From Mangifera indica (taxonomy: Eukaryota; Streptophyta; Magnoliopsida; Sapindales; Anacardiaceae), in NCBI RefSeq assembly GCF_011075055.1, contig NC_058137.1, forward strand, positions 7,921,463-7,985,462: a DNA stretch of 64,000 bases. Direction: 5' to 3'. The translations under genes and the position numbers were made by a program. The notes beneath the pieces were generated by a model. The model saw only the letters and a list, made by a program, of their open reading frames with translations, was not told the DNA's origin and ran no database searches. How positions within the stretch are numbered: position 1 is the stretch's first letter; the number at the start of each line of letters is the position of its first letter. Positions 13,761-24,706 of this stretch are shown here, piece after piece.

Positions 13761-13959
13761 ATCAATATATATAAATTCTTATATATAAAAAATAATGGAT
13801 ATATAAAAAATAATACGTTTTTCTTTAAATTACCAGTAATGAAAAATAGATTAAATTTTATTTTTATAAAATAATTGATTTTTATATATAAAAGATAATA
13901 GATATATTTAAAATGATACCTTGTGTGTTTTATTTTCAAACAGATTGCGCTGAAGAGAT

Positions 13960-15620
13960 GCAGGAATTTTGAAAGGGGTGCTTTGAAACCTTGGGAAAAA
14001 TTGAGAAAGGGTGCGGAAATGGTCGTTAATTTGGAAAGGGGTGCAGAAACTTAGCGGAAATTTGAGAAAGGCTGTGGAAATGGTGGATAATTTGGAAAGG
14101 GGTGCGGCAAACCGTGAAAGGGTGCGTGGAAGGTGTGAAAATTGTGGAAAAGGTGCAGCGGCAAGTGCTGAAAGGGTGCGAAAATGGCTGAAAGGGTACG
14201 GTAATTTCTGAAAGGGTGCGGCAGTTTCTAAAAGGGTGCGAGAATTATCGAAAGGGTATGTTAATTTCTGAAAGGGTGCGGTAGTTTCTGAAATGGTGCG
14301 GCAATTGACAAAAAAAGTATGGCAATTTCTGAAAGGGTGCGGGAATTATTGAAAGGGTGCGGCAGTTTATAAAAGGGTGCGAGAATTGCCGAAATGGTGC
14401 GGGAATTACTGGAAGGGTATGTTAATTTCTGAAAAGTTTCTGAAATGGTACGGCAATTGATAAAAAAGTATGGTAATTTCTTAAAGGGTGCGGCAATTTC
14501 TGAAAGGGTGCGGGAATTGTCAAAAGGGTGCGGGAATTACTGAAAGGGTGCGGCATTTTCTGAAAGGGTGCGGGAATTACTGAAAGGGTACGACATTTTC
14601 TGAAAGGGTGCGGGAATTATTGAAAGGGTGCGGGCAGTTTTTAAAAGGGTGCGAGAATTGTCGAAATGGTGCGGGAATTACTGAAAGGGTATGTTAATTT
14701 CTGAAAAGTTTCTGAAATGGTGCGGCAGTTGACAAAAAAGTATGGTAATTTCTTAAAGGGTGCGGCAGTTTCTGAAAGGGTGCGGGAATTACTGAAAGGG
14801 TGCGGCATTTTCTGAAAGGGTGGGGGAATTACTGAAAGGGTGCGGCATTTTCTGAAAGGGTGCGGGAAATACTAAAATGGTGCGGAAATTGCTAAAAGGG
14901 TGCGTAAGTTTCTGAAAGAGTGCGGCAAACTGAAAGAGTGCGAGAAAGGGTGCAGGAATTACTGAAAGGGTATGGCAATCCCGAAAAGGGTGCGGTAGTT
15001 TCTGAAAGGGTGCAACAATTGGCCAAAATATATGGCAATTTCTAAAAGGGTATGACCGTTTCTGAAAGGGTGCGGGAATTATTGAAAGGGTGCGGTAGTT
15101 TATAAAAGGGTACGAGAGTTGCCGAAATGGTGCGGGAATTACTGAAAGAGTATGTTAATTTCTGAAAAGTTTCTGAAATGGTGCGGCAATTGACAAAAAA
15201 GTGTGGTAATTTCTTAAAGGGTGCGGCAGTTTCTGAAAGGGTGCGGGAAGTACTGAAAGGATGCAGCATTTTCTGAAAGAGTGCGGGAATTACTGAAAGG
15301 GTGTGACATTTTTTGAAAGGGTGCAGGAAATACTAAAATGGTGCGGCAGTTTTTAAAAGGGTGCGGGAAATACTAAAATGGTGCGACAATTTTTAAAAGG
15401 GTGCGAGATTTGTCAAAAGGGTGCGAAATGGCTAAAAGGGTGCGTCAGTTTCTGAAAAGGTGCGGCAATTACCGAAAGGGTGCGGGAAATTTTAGAAAGG
15501 GTGCGGCAAGCATTATAGGCACGTTGAAGGTGCAGGAATTGCTTAACGGGTGCGTGGAAGTGTGCGAATGGGTGCGTGGATGGGTGCATTGCATTATAAT
15601 CTAACGGGTGCGTGAAAACC
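13960..15620 (+). repeat. Left subterminal minisatellite array of the MULE
   Basis: Several dozen units of about 20 bases, consensus CTGAAAGGGTGCGGNAATTT with variants (ATGGTGCGG, GGGTATG). The GGGTGCG core reads inward from the left terminal repeat. Longer blocks are themselves repeated: one containing GTATGTTAATTTCTGAAAAG followed by GTTTCTGAAATGG occurs near 14417, 14688 and 15149. The array ends about 300 bases before the transposase ATG. Short open frames inside it are by-products of the repeat. Confidence 0.95.
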
Positions 15621-15918
15621 CTAATGTTCAGAGACTTGTGCATGCATGCACAACTTATCATTTTTAATTTTAAACCTTTATTAAGACGTTAATAATTAAT
15701 TATTTTTTATATGAAGAGAATTCAATTCTTCATTAATATTTAGGTAGGGTAGATTTGTGGCAGATGAAAGTATTTACTGCAATATTAAGTAGATAAATCT
15801 ATGATTATCTACTTTCTCCATAAACAAATTATTGTTATTTCACAAAGATCTCTCTCTTTCTTTATTTGTTATAACTTCAATCTCACCTTTTTGATTTTGA
15901 ATCCATCCATAAGAAAGA

Positions 15919-18599
15919 ATGGTAGGAGTGATGTTTATGCTAGGATTCGGAGGAGAATGGCGCAACGATGAAGGTAATCACCTCAAATATATCGGTGGGT
16001 TGCAGAAATTATTTTCAGCTGATAAAAGAATCAATTACGAAGGATTTAAGGAAGGAGTATGCTTTCGTTTAGGTATCGATCAAAGTTTTAATGAAATTAA
16101 AATTTATATGCCGAATCCAACCAAGTTTAGCGATACACCTTATTTATTGAAAGATGATTATGATATCCGAATGATGATGCAGTTATGTAAGTCTCACAAA
16201 AAGTCTCCCTTTTTTCTTGAAGTGGTTTTACAGCAAAATGAATTTCCAGATATTTATCAGCAATATTCACAACTGGATCAAGAGATTCATCAAGGCATCC
16301 GACAAAATCCATCAGTCGAAATTCATTCCATGGATAACATATATACACAACCAGAAAGTGTACCAGAACATATACCAGAAAGTGTTCCAGAAAGTGTTCC
16401 AGAAATTAACAGGATAAATACAGATGGTATTGAGAACGATATTTGTTGGAATCCTTTTTCTCAAGACTTGGCATATGGTGAAAGAGGCCCAGAACCAATA
16501 TGGGGTACACCTGAAGGCTGTTATCAAACAGATGATATTCCAAGAAATGATATTAACCTTCCAGAAGAAAATGAATATTGCGGTTTTGATAACGTGGGTG
16601 CTAGAGATTATAATGGTGCAGAAATGTGTGATAATGTTGTTGATGATGTAGGGGTTGGTACGTCAGTGACAGCACCTGAAAGTTTAGTTGGTTGCAATCC
16701 ATTTTTTGGTGGTCCAGAACCTTACAGAGATGTTGAAAATGAAGGAATTACAGTTCATACTGTTGCACCATCACGCGACAAATTCAAAGTGACAAACCAG
16801 TTTGCATCTAAACAAGTTTTGAAAGATACATTATATAGAGATGCAATAGAAAATGGTTATCAATTCAAGGTCTCGAGCTCAAATAAAAAGAGATGGGATA
16901 TAAAGTGTTTACATCAACAATGCAAATGGAAAGCGGGAGGGAGCAAGTTAAGTAATAGCGATGTATTTGTCTTACATAAATTCGGAACACATACTTGTCC
17001 TCGCGATATGATAAGGCCTCATCACAGGCAAGCAGGTAAAAGGGCACTTGGAAAAATCTTACAGACCGTATTTACTGCTGGGGATCGTGTGTATAGGCCG
17101 AAAGAAATTATAACAGATATGGCAGATAGGTTTCAAATTGATATATCTTATGCACAAGCTTGGCGTGCAAAGAATTGGGCGTTGAACGAAATTAGAGGTT
17201 CACCAGAAGAGTCTTTTAGATTATTACCACTATTTTGTTATAACCTTCAACAACGAAACCCTAGTACTATTACACAAATTGAAACTGACTCAAATAATCG
17301 ATTTCAATTTGTTTTCATATCTTTAGGATGCTCTATTAGAGTATTCCGTGAGTATTGTCGTCCTGTTATTTGTATTGATGAAGCATTTCTGAAAGGTCGA
17401 TATTGGGGTACACTTTTTATTGCTGTGGGGAAGGACGGAAACAATCAAATTTATCCAATTGCATTTGGAGTTGGCGGAAGGGAGGAAACAATGACTTGGA
17501 CCTTGTTTCTTCGAGCGTTACACAGATGTATCGGCGATCTCACTAATCTAGCAATCATCTCAGACAGACACCAAGCCATCACTCGTTCTGTGAGAGAGGT
17601 GTTTCCGAATGCACATCATGGCTGGTGTAACCATCATATAAAAGGAAATATGCGTGCTCGATACAAGCAAACAAAACATATGGAGGGATTATTTTGGAGA
17701 GCGGCGAAGGCTTATCGAACAGAGGATTTTGAAGAGGCTTTGCATATGATTAAAGCTGAAAACCCCACTGCAGCTGCTTATTTGGAAGGGATCGACTACG
17801 CACGGTGGGCTCGTGCTCACTTTCCTGGCATCCGATATAACATTATGACCACAAATATTGCTGAATCGTTTAATGCTCTAGCACGACATGCACGTAAATT
17901 GCCAGTGGTTATGCTCCTTGAATTCTTGCGTTCGACTTTACAAAAATGGTTTTATACTCGTCGCAATATGGCAGGTACAAACCTCCTAAATTTGTTACTC
18001 TTTGCAGTATGATAGCTAAAAACCCTAAATATCTTTATTTTCTAATTTTTTATATGTTATAATATCTTTCAGATACTTGTACTCATCCTCTGACTTCGTG
18101 GGCTGAAGAAAAGTTAGCCAATCATATTCGCAAATCAGCTAATATGATTGTCAAACCAGTAACCATTGATAGATATGAAGTGTATAGTTCTGGTAGATCC
18201 GTCGCTATAGTCAATCTTACAACAAAAGAATGCAGTTGTAAAAAGTTTCAACTATCACAGATAGCATGCACGCATGTTGCAGCAATTGCCAGATTTCAAA
18301 ACCTCTCAAATTGTTATCCTTGGGTAAATAAATATTACTCAACTGAATTTTGGAAAGCTGTTTACCAGGAGGCTATTGAACCTTTGGGAGATTCTTTCGA
18401 ATGGGTACAACCTGAAGATATCCGTATCGTTAATCCACCACAAATGCAACAGCGACGTTCTGGTCGTCCATCAGAATATAATAGAAGACCATCAGAAGGA
18501 GAAGAAATCCATCAAGTTGAATGTAGCAGATGTCATCAAAAAGGACACACACGTTTAGTTTGTAAAAATCCCTTAACTGAGGCTACAACATCTTCATGA
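15919..18599 (+). CDS. MuDR-family (MULE) transposase
   Basis: Two exons, 15919-17974 and 18073-18599, with a phase-1 GT-AG intron. The protein is 860 aa, uninterrupted. In order: an N-terminal ubiquitin/PB1-like segment (about 1-106); a long acidic linker with PESVPE repeats; a MuDR DNA-binding zinc region (about 290-360, with CLHQQCKWKAGG and HTCPRDM); the MULE transposase core with the DDE residues D487 (CIDEAFLKG) and D549 (ISDRH) and an acidic cluster near 602-606 that may hold the third residue; a SWIM zinc finger (C739, C741, C751, H753); and a CCHC knuckle (C836, C839, H844, C849). The enzyme cuts and joins element ends in the nucleus. No frameshift or stop is seen, so it may be functional. 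It lies between the left minisatellite array and the Ulp1 gene, converging on the latter. Confidence 0.93.
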
Positions 18600-19250
18600 T
18601 AATTTGGTCTCTGATTCATGACAATTTTTTCCTTTTCGCAAGTGAAACTTCATTAGGGGTTATGTTAATTATCAATGGTGGATTTAATTTGCTGAAGTGA
18701 TGATTTTCTTTACTTTAGGGATATCTTTACTTTAAGCAATTTCTAAAACTTTTTTTTTTTTGCTGTTTCTAATAAATTGCCGCAATTATTATTATGTTTT
18801 TGCGTATGGAGTTGAGTTTAAAATTTTAAATATTTAATAGAATATTGAAAGATGAAGAATAACAGATAGATTTATATTTATTTTATATTTATGTTTTGAT
18901 ATTATTATAAAATGAGTAATTTCATTATGCATATTTATTTTTGAATATATGAATGATATATATGTGATTAAGTATTATTTAATTTTTATTATAATATGAA
19001 TACAAATTTATCAAATTAACAGAATCATTTAGGCCAAATTTTTTAAAGAATTTGGCAGCATCTCCTTTGTATTTTCAACCATTGCCAATCTGTATATAAC
19101 AAATCCAAAAGAAACTGCACTCCAATATATATATATATCCATCAATATATCCATCAACCCAAATTCCAACCACATCAACATATCAAACAAAATATGCATA
19201 TAACTAAAACATATTAATCAAATTCATATGTTTATATGTAATAAAAAAAA
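18600..19250. other. Convergent 3' intergenic spacer inside the MULE
   Basis: AT-rich spacer between the transposase stop and the Ulp1-gene stop. It must contain both 3' UTRs and polyadenylation signals. No coding sequence and no minisatellite motif are seen. Confidence 0.6.
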
Positions 19251-22200
19251 TCAAAGAATTGTATTCCCGCCATGCCTCCATATTCTGGATGCAACCATAC
19301 AACGCATGACAGAAGCATTCGATGCCCTAAAAGTTAATCTCCTGCCAGTGGCGAGATACTCTAAAATAAATAATGAGAATATCCCGCAGTCACCGGAGGC
19401 AGTGCCTTGTTGTGGCACATCTATGCATCTCGTGATGGTCAATGGTTCTAACTTTGGCTCAAGACCCCGTGACTCCCAATAGTTGGTCGCATTAATAATA
19501 GACGGAAGATAAGAATAACGTTTCATAGCCTCTAAGAACTTTTCTGTAGAGTCAAAAAATGCTTTCGATGAATCATACACCGTCAAAGTCCAAGCATTTA
19601 AGTCTAATTCACCGCATGCCCAGTGTTGAGATTCATAATTGATCGGAATATAAACCTGTAATAAAATGAATTCATTACCATCAGTCAAAATTTATCTATT
19701 ATATTTTATCAAAATAATATATAAATATCAAGATTCATAATACAAACCCGATCAACGTTAGCCCATGAGATATAACCTCTATGTAAGTCTGAATCATTTA
19801 TCCCTTCAATCGGATCTAATAATAATCGTGGCCATCGATAATTATCTAATCTATAATCTTCTCGTTCTTTTATTATATGCGGTAACCACCCATCAAAAGA
19901 AGTTTCGACACAAGTCCATTTAGCCGATGGAAATGTATGTCGTAATACCACTAAATAACTATCGATATGCTGAAAAGTTAAATAATATTAAACTGATTAG
20001 CAAACATTATAAAAAAATAATAATATAAAAGTAATGTAACTTCAGGCTTTTTAAGATTAATATACCTGATCCATGAGCCAATGGTTATCTTCACATAATA
20101 GCTTCCACCATTTTATTTTATCGCATGGCCCATATAAATAAGTGTTTCCCAATCCCGGTTCGGGAGGGTCTCCGTACCATTGCAAATATTCCCATATAAG
20201 ATTTGCTATATCCTTTCTGCAGGATGCCCCTATCACTGCCCGTGCACGACGATGTTCAAAAGGATCAGTGTATGGGCTCCGAAGTGCTTTACCCTTCTTC
20301 ATTATCCTTCCACGTAATGTCCTTCGAGTAATGGAACGATGCTCTGTTTGAGTTTTATTTGTGACATCCATTGTTTGTTGGATATCCGTATCCAACTGAT
20401 CAAAATACTCAAACAGAACTTCTGTTGGCTCATCCTGAAAATAAAAAACAAAACACTTATCAATTTCCAAAATAACATCATTCAATTATTCAAAAATATA
20501 ATATATCATAATATAGTTTAAATATATATATATACCACTTCAGTTGGGCTTGATGGGTTTGAATGGTGCTTATGTTGAAGCTCGGTCAATTTGGCTTCTA
20601 TGGATATTTGACGTGCTTCAAGTAGTGTTTGCCGCTCATCAATGCTTTCAAGTCGTGCATCCACTTTTTGCATAAACCCTTGTAGAAGCTCTTGAAGCCT
20701 ATCAAATTTATCATTATCCATCCGGGTAGATGCACTTGGAATATTGCAAGTATGTGTTTCTTCAGCCGGTTGAGGCGAGGGCACATGACTACTTATAAAT
20801 GAACTTCATCGCCTACGAACAGGAGTACTCCAAGGTGCAGGTTGGATATCTGGAGGGGATGTAATGCCATAAAGGATGTCTGGAGGGGATGTTACATCAG
20901 GTTGGATGTTTGGAGGGGATGAAGGTGCATCAGGAGTTGTATCAGATTCTTCTAAGCCATCAATGTCATTTATAACATCTTCGTAATACCATGATTGCCT
21001 CTCAACTTTGGATGCAATCATACGAGATGTGACAACATCCTAAAGATATTCAAATAAAGTTTATTAATAGAAGTTTAAAATGAACTAATAATACAGTAGT
21101 TTAGAGATGCATAAGAACTTACTTCAGAAGAGTTTAAAATACGATCCATGTCCTCCCAGCTTGGAACTTCTAAACTTCTCCATCTCAACATTCGAGGTAT
21201 TATCTTAACCGATTTGCAGACTACAAATCTTTCCAAATTATTAAGCGTCTCGTATATCCAAACCTATCAATAACAAATACACAAATAATACTTAAAATAA
21301 ATGAGTAAACATAAATACTTATAAAATATTAAAAAAGGGTTAATATTACCTGAAATGCTAACGTACATCCTCGTATACCGTAAGTTAATATTAGAATATC
21401 ATTTGAATTCAATGGATACAATCTAGAAACTTCATTGTATTGTTTTACCAAAGCATCACCCAAAGATTTTACTGTCAGCTTCCAAACAAGTGTGCCCCAA
21501 GGATATGAATTAAAAGTATCCCAATCATCAAAAATACTTAAAATATTCTCTGGAATAGTTTTTCTATTATCGGATCCTAATAATGCAAAATGAAGTAGAT
21601 ATAAAGCAGATATTTTAATGGCATCATCATCATTGTCAATCCATACTCTTTCTTTAAATATTGCTGCTAAATCACCATAGGTAACAACCTTTTTACCTGG
21701 GAAATACTGAGATTTCAATCGGGATTTTCCTATAACCCTCCTCTTAACCATTTCCCTACTTAATTTTAATCTTGTTATTAAAGCAAATTCAACAGGACCA
21801 AATCTGCAGTCCACCCCGTTAAGCCGAAACCACATTTCCTCTCCCACCACTCCTTTGTTGATTTGACGAAATAACACAGAATGTAATAAACTGGAACTAT
21901 GCTTCAAAGTCTCCATCTTTAAAAATTGCCCGAAGCAACATGTTTTAAACAATTTTTTCTGGGTATTTGTAAGGGCATTTCTGATTTCTTTGACAGTTTC
22001 CACATGATCTCTAACCTTTAACTTCGCCAAAAAATAATGGCTGTCATTATACCTCCTTTCCCCAGGAATTTCATTAACTCCATTATCCTAAAAAGCAATC
22101 AATATGTTGAAAAAATTAGGAAAAGGTTGAAAGGCTAATATAACTAATATAATGCAACAAATTGCAAACTGTGAAAGGGTGCGTGGATGTGCAAAGGGGT

Positions 22201-23063
22201 GCGGCAAACTGTGAAGGGGTGCGGCAAACGGTGAAAGGGTGCGTGGATGTGCAAAGGGGTGCGGCAAACGGTGAAGGGGTGCGGCAAACTGGGAAAGGGT
22301 GCGTGGATGTGCAAAAGGGTGCGGCAAACTGTGAAAGGGTGCGTGGATGTGCAAAGGGGTGCGGCAAAATGTGATAGGGTGCGTGGATGTGCAAAGGGTG
22401 CGGCAAACTGTGTAATGGTGCGTGGATGTGCAAAGGGGTGCGGCAAACGGTGAAGGGGTGCGGCAAACTGGGAAAGGGTGCGTGGATGTGCAAAGGGGTG
22501 CGGCAAACTGTGAAAGGGTGCGTGGATGTGCAAAGGGGTGCGGCAAAATGTGATAGGGTGCGTGGATGTGCAAAGGGTGCGGCAAACTGTGTAATGGTGC
22601 GTGGATGTGCAAAGGGGTGCGGCAAACATGTGAATGGGTGCGTTGCTGAGTGAAGGGTGCCTGAAAGAGCTGCTAAGGGTGCGTCGATGAGTGAACGGTG
22701 CGTGGAAGTGCTAATGGGTGCGACGAAACGAGTGAAGGGTGCGTCGAAGTGCTAATGGGTGCGACGAAACGTGAAAGGGTGCGACGAAACGTGAAAGGGT
22801 GCGTCAATGTGTGCGTGAACGGTGTGAAATCAACCAACGCAACGCAATAAATCCGGCAAAATCACATCCAAAACTAATACAGTTAAACCGGAAAACCAAT
22901 CACAAACCCTAAACAACCACCAATCGATATACATACATCCAACCAACCAAACGAAAACCTAAATCTCATACAATGTGCCAAAGCCGAAGCGTCAATGCGG
23001 AATAATGCCGAATAAATGGTAACAAATACACACCTGAGACGACTGAGACGACTCCGACGACAT
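19251..23063 (-). CDS. DUF1985 / Ulp1 (C48) cysteine-protease gene of the MULE, with one in-frame stop
   Basis: Seven phase-0 exons on the minus strand: 23063-23034, 22087-21350, 21263-21123, 21039-20536, 20434-20066, 19969-19748, 19655-19251. They total 803 codons. Exon 2 encodes a DUF1985 domain (FGQFLKMETLKHSSSLLHSV, FRLNGVDCRFGPVEFALITR). The second half of exon 4 is a predicted coiled coil. The last exon carries the Ulp1 catalytic set: H679 (QHW), D696 (VYDS), Q750/Q751 and C758 (GDCG). Ulp1 proteases remove SUMO from targets; the role of transposon copies is unknown. Exon 4 contains TGA at 20808-20806 (codon 381), with the same frame open on both sides, so a single CGA-to-TGA-type change or an unrecognised intron is likely. 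Intron 1 is filled with the 22160-22830 minisatellite. Exon 1 (ten codons) is the least certain part. Confidence 0.85.
22160..22830 (+). repeat. Minisatellite array within intron 1 of the Ulp1 gene
   Basis: Units of about 40 bases alternating GTGCGGCAAACTGTGAAAGG and GTGCGTGGATGTGCAAAGGG, sharing the GGGTGCG core of the terminal arrays. A block of about 179 bases starting near 22262 is repeated from about 22441, almost without change, which indicates a recent tandem duplication. The tail (22630-22830) is more diverged, with GGGTGCGACGAAACG units. All three minus-strand frames stay open across the array because the unit lacks stop triplets, so the long open frames here are not evidence of genes. 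Confidence 0.95.
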
Positions 23064-23229
23064 TGCCGTAATTTTCCGACGACGGTTCTCTGACGGTGAA
23101 TCGAGTGTGAGAAATTTTGGTTTTGCGGAGACGGTCGAAGTTTGGTTGAAGTTTTGATTTGAAATATTAAAGTTATTATAAAAAGTTAGGGCTAGTTTCT
23201 AACTCAAACGTTACGGGCCACGCGCCCAA
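23064..23229 (-). promoter_or_regulatory. Promoter / 5' UTR region of the Ulp1 gene between two arrays
   Basis: Short unique stretch upstream of the Ulp1-gene ATG, lying between the intron array and the right subterminal array. It contains CCGACGACGG and ACGGTGAATCGAG-type GC-richer sequence and an AT-rich block (TTATAAAAAGTTAG on the plus strand) about 100 bases upstream of the ATG. Assignment as promoter is by position only. Confidence 0.45.
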
Positions 23230-23860
23230 CAGTTCCACGCACTCTTTCAGAACATGCCGCACCCTTTCAGAAAATGCCGCACCCTTTCAGAAATTATTGC
23301 ATCTCTCAGCAATTCCCGCACCCTTTCAGTAAATGGTGCACCCTTTCCACAATTGCTGCACCCTTTCAGTAAATGCCGCATCTTTTCCGTAATTGTCGCA
23401 CCCTTTCAGAAGCTATTATACCCTTTCCGTAATTGTCGTACCCTTTCAGAAGCTATCGCACTCTTTTCGCACAATTTCAAAAGTTGTCACACTCTCTCCA
23501 CACACTTTCAGAAGCTGTCGCACCTCTCCGCACCCTTTCAGAAGTTGTCGCACTCTTTCCGTAATTACCGCACCCTTTCACAAATTGCCGCACCCTTTCC
23601 GCAATTGACGCACCCTTTCAGAAGCTATCGCACCTTTTCCGCACTCTTTTAGAAGTTGTCGCACCCTCTCCGCACCCTTTCAGAAGCTGCCACACTCTTT
23701 ACGCAATTGCCGCACCCTTTAAAAAACCGCCGCACTCTTTCAGAAGCTGCCGCACCCTTTCAGAAATTCTCGCACCCTTTCAGAAACTGTTGCACCATCC
23801 ACGCACCCTTTCAGAAATTCCCGCACCCGTTTCCAGAGTCCCGCACCAACACCCATTTCC
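23230..23860 (-). repeat. Right subterminal minisatellite array of the MULE
   Basis: Repeated CCGCACCCTTTCAGAAATTG-type units on the plus strand, the reverse complement of the left-array unit. Read inward from the right terminus, the GGGTGCG core therefore has the same orientation as in the left arm, extending the mirror symmetry of the element. It is shorter than the left array and more diverged. Confidence 0.93.
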
Positions 23861-24174
23861 AAATTCCCAGATATCTTTGCACAACCTGAGAAGAAAACGC
23901 ACCGTTTTCGATATAAAAAAATCAATTATTTTATAAAAAATAATATTTTTCTCAATTTATTATTTTATACAAATTAATCTGCTTCTCAATTTATACATTT
24001 TATTAATTATAGATAATTTAGAAAAAAACTTAATATTTTTTTATATATAACAATTATTTATTTTATAAAATATTAATTGATTTTTTAATTTATAAATTTT
24101 ATTTATTATAGATAATTTAGAAAAAACCGTTATATTTTTTATATATAAGAATAAAATAATTTATAAATATTGTT

Positions 24175-24399
24175 CTCTTTTTTAATTTATAAATTTTTTT
24201 TATTTAAGGTAATTTAATATTAATGATTTTATTGAAAAGTAATGAATTAATCGGCGGAACGTAAGCGTTGCGTTTGAAAAATCAGAAGAAGGGTATTTTT
24301 GGAATGAAACAGTTGATTTGCTTAAAAAAGTAAAACGGAGTAATTGTTGCCGAAAAAGGTTTAGACGGGGATGCGAGTGCCTATTTTAATTAATATCCC
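24175..24399. repeat. Right terminal inverted repeat of the MULE
   Basis: Mirror copy of 13536-13760, ending ATTAATATCCC directly before the target duplication. Same length as the left repeat, differing at about six positions. Confidence 0.95.
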
Positions 24400-24514
24400 T
24401 AAGTTTTGGTTTTAACTTAACGAGATATTTATTAGATTTAATTGAAATGAGTTTACCTTAATCACAAAATAGTGGTTTAGTTAAGATATAGATATATTAT
24501 CGTATATTTCGTCT

Positions 24515-24706
24515 GTGTCAAAGCAAAAGATATGGAATGTATACTTTCCAAATAAAAAGTTTGTTAGACATGATGACTTGATTGGGATTTCTGAAGCACA
24601 TGCAAGAGTCAATGAAAATAAGGATATGGTGAAACTAACGACCCTTTATTGTATTCTCATTTTATTGTTGGGTTTAGACAATAGTGAGATTATCAGAGTT
24701 TTATAA
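24515..24706 (+). pseudogene. Diverged DUF1985 gene fragment outside the MULE
   Basis: An open stretch of about 63 codons containing YFPNKKFVRHDDLIGI, then DMVKLTTLYCILILLLGLDN. It aligns colinearly with the DUF1985 region of the Ulp1 gene inside the MULE (YFPGKKVVTYGDLAAI, then DAIKISALYLLHFALLGSDN), at roughly 40% identity by eye. It starts about 107 bases right of the MULE target duplication, is on the opposite strand to the intact copy, and is cut off on both sides. It is best explained as the relic of an older, related element, not as part of the present insertion. Confidence 0.7.

Larger units (their letters stand above)
13527..24408. mobile_element. Giant autonomous-type Mutator-like element (MULE) with transposase and DUF1985/Ulp1 genes
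   Basis: The element proper is 13536-24399 (10,864 bp). It is flanked by an identical 9-bp duplication, TAAGTTTTG, at 13527-13535 and 24400-24408; 9-bp duplications are diagnostic of Mutator transposition. The ends are inverted repeats of about 225 bp beginning GGGATATTAATTAAAATAGG, with about six mismatches by eye. Inside are a MuDR-family transposase on the plus strand (15919-18599) and, convergent to it, a DUF1985/Ulp1 C48-protease gene on the minus strand (23063-19251). Ulp1-like genes are known passengers of plant MULE groups such as Kaonashi-type elements. Three minisatellite arrays built on a GGGTGCG core occupy roughly 3 kb. Near-identical termini, perfect target duplication and an open transposase suggest a recent insertion. 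The Ulp1 gene has one in-frame stop, so full autonomy is uncertain. Confidence 0.95.

Noticed and set aside
15042..15661. Open frames in the left array
   Set aside because: Repeat artefacts similar to those in the right array.
22088..22629. Three overlapping minus-strand open frames of 161-174 codons
   Set aside because: They are the same minisatellite read in three frames (HPFAHPRTLSQFAAP-type repeats). The unit simply lacks stop triplets, and the region lies in intron 1 of the Ulp1 gene.
23254..23925. Open frames in the right array
   Set aside because: Low-complexity translations of the CCGCACCCTTTC repeat, with no domain.
13536..24399. CRISPR-like interpretation of the regularly spaced repeats
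   Set aside because: The units are imperfect, short and adjacent, without unique spacers, and the setting is a plant transposon.
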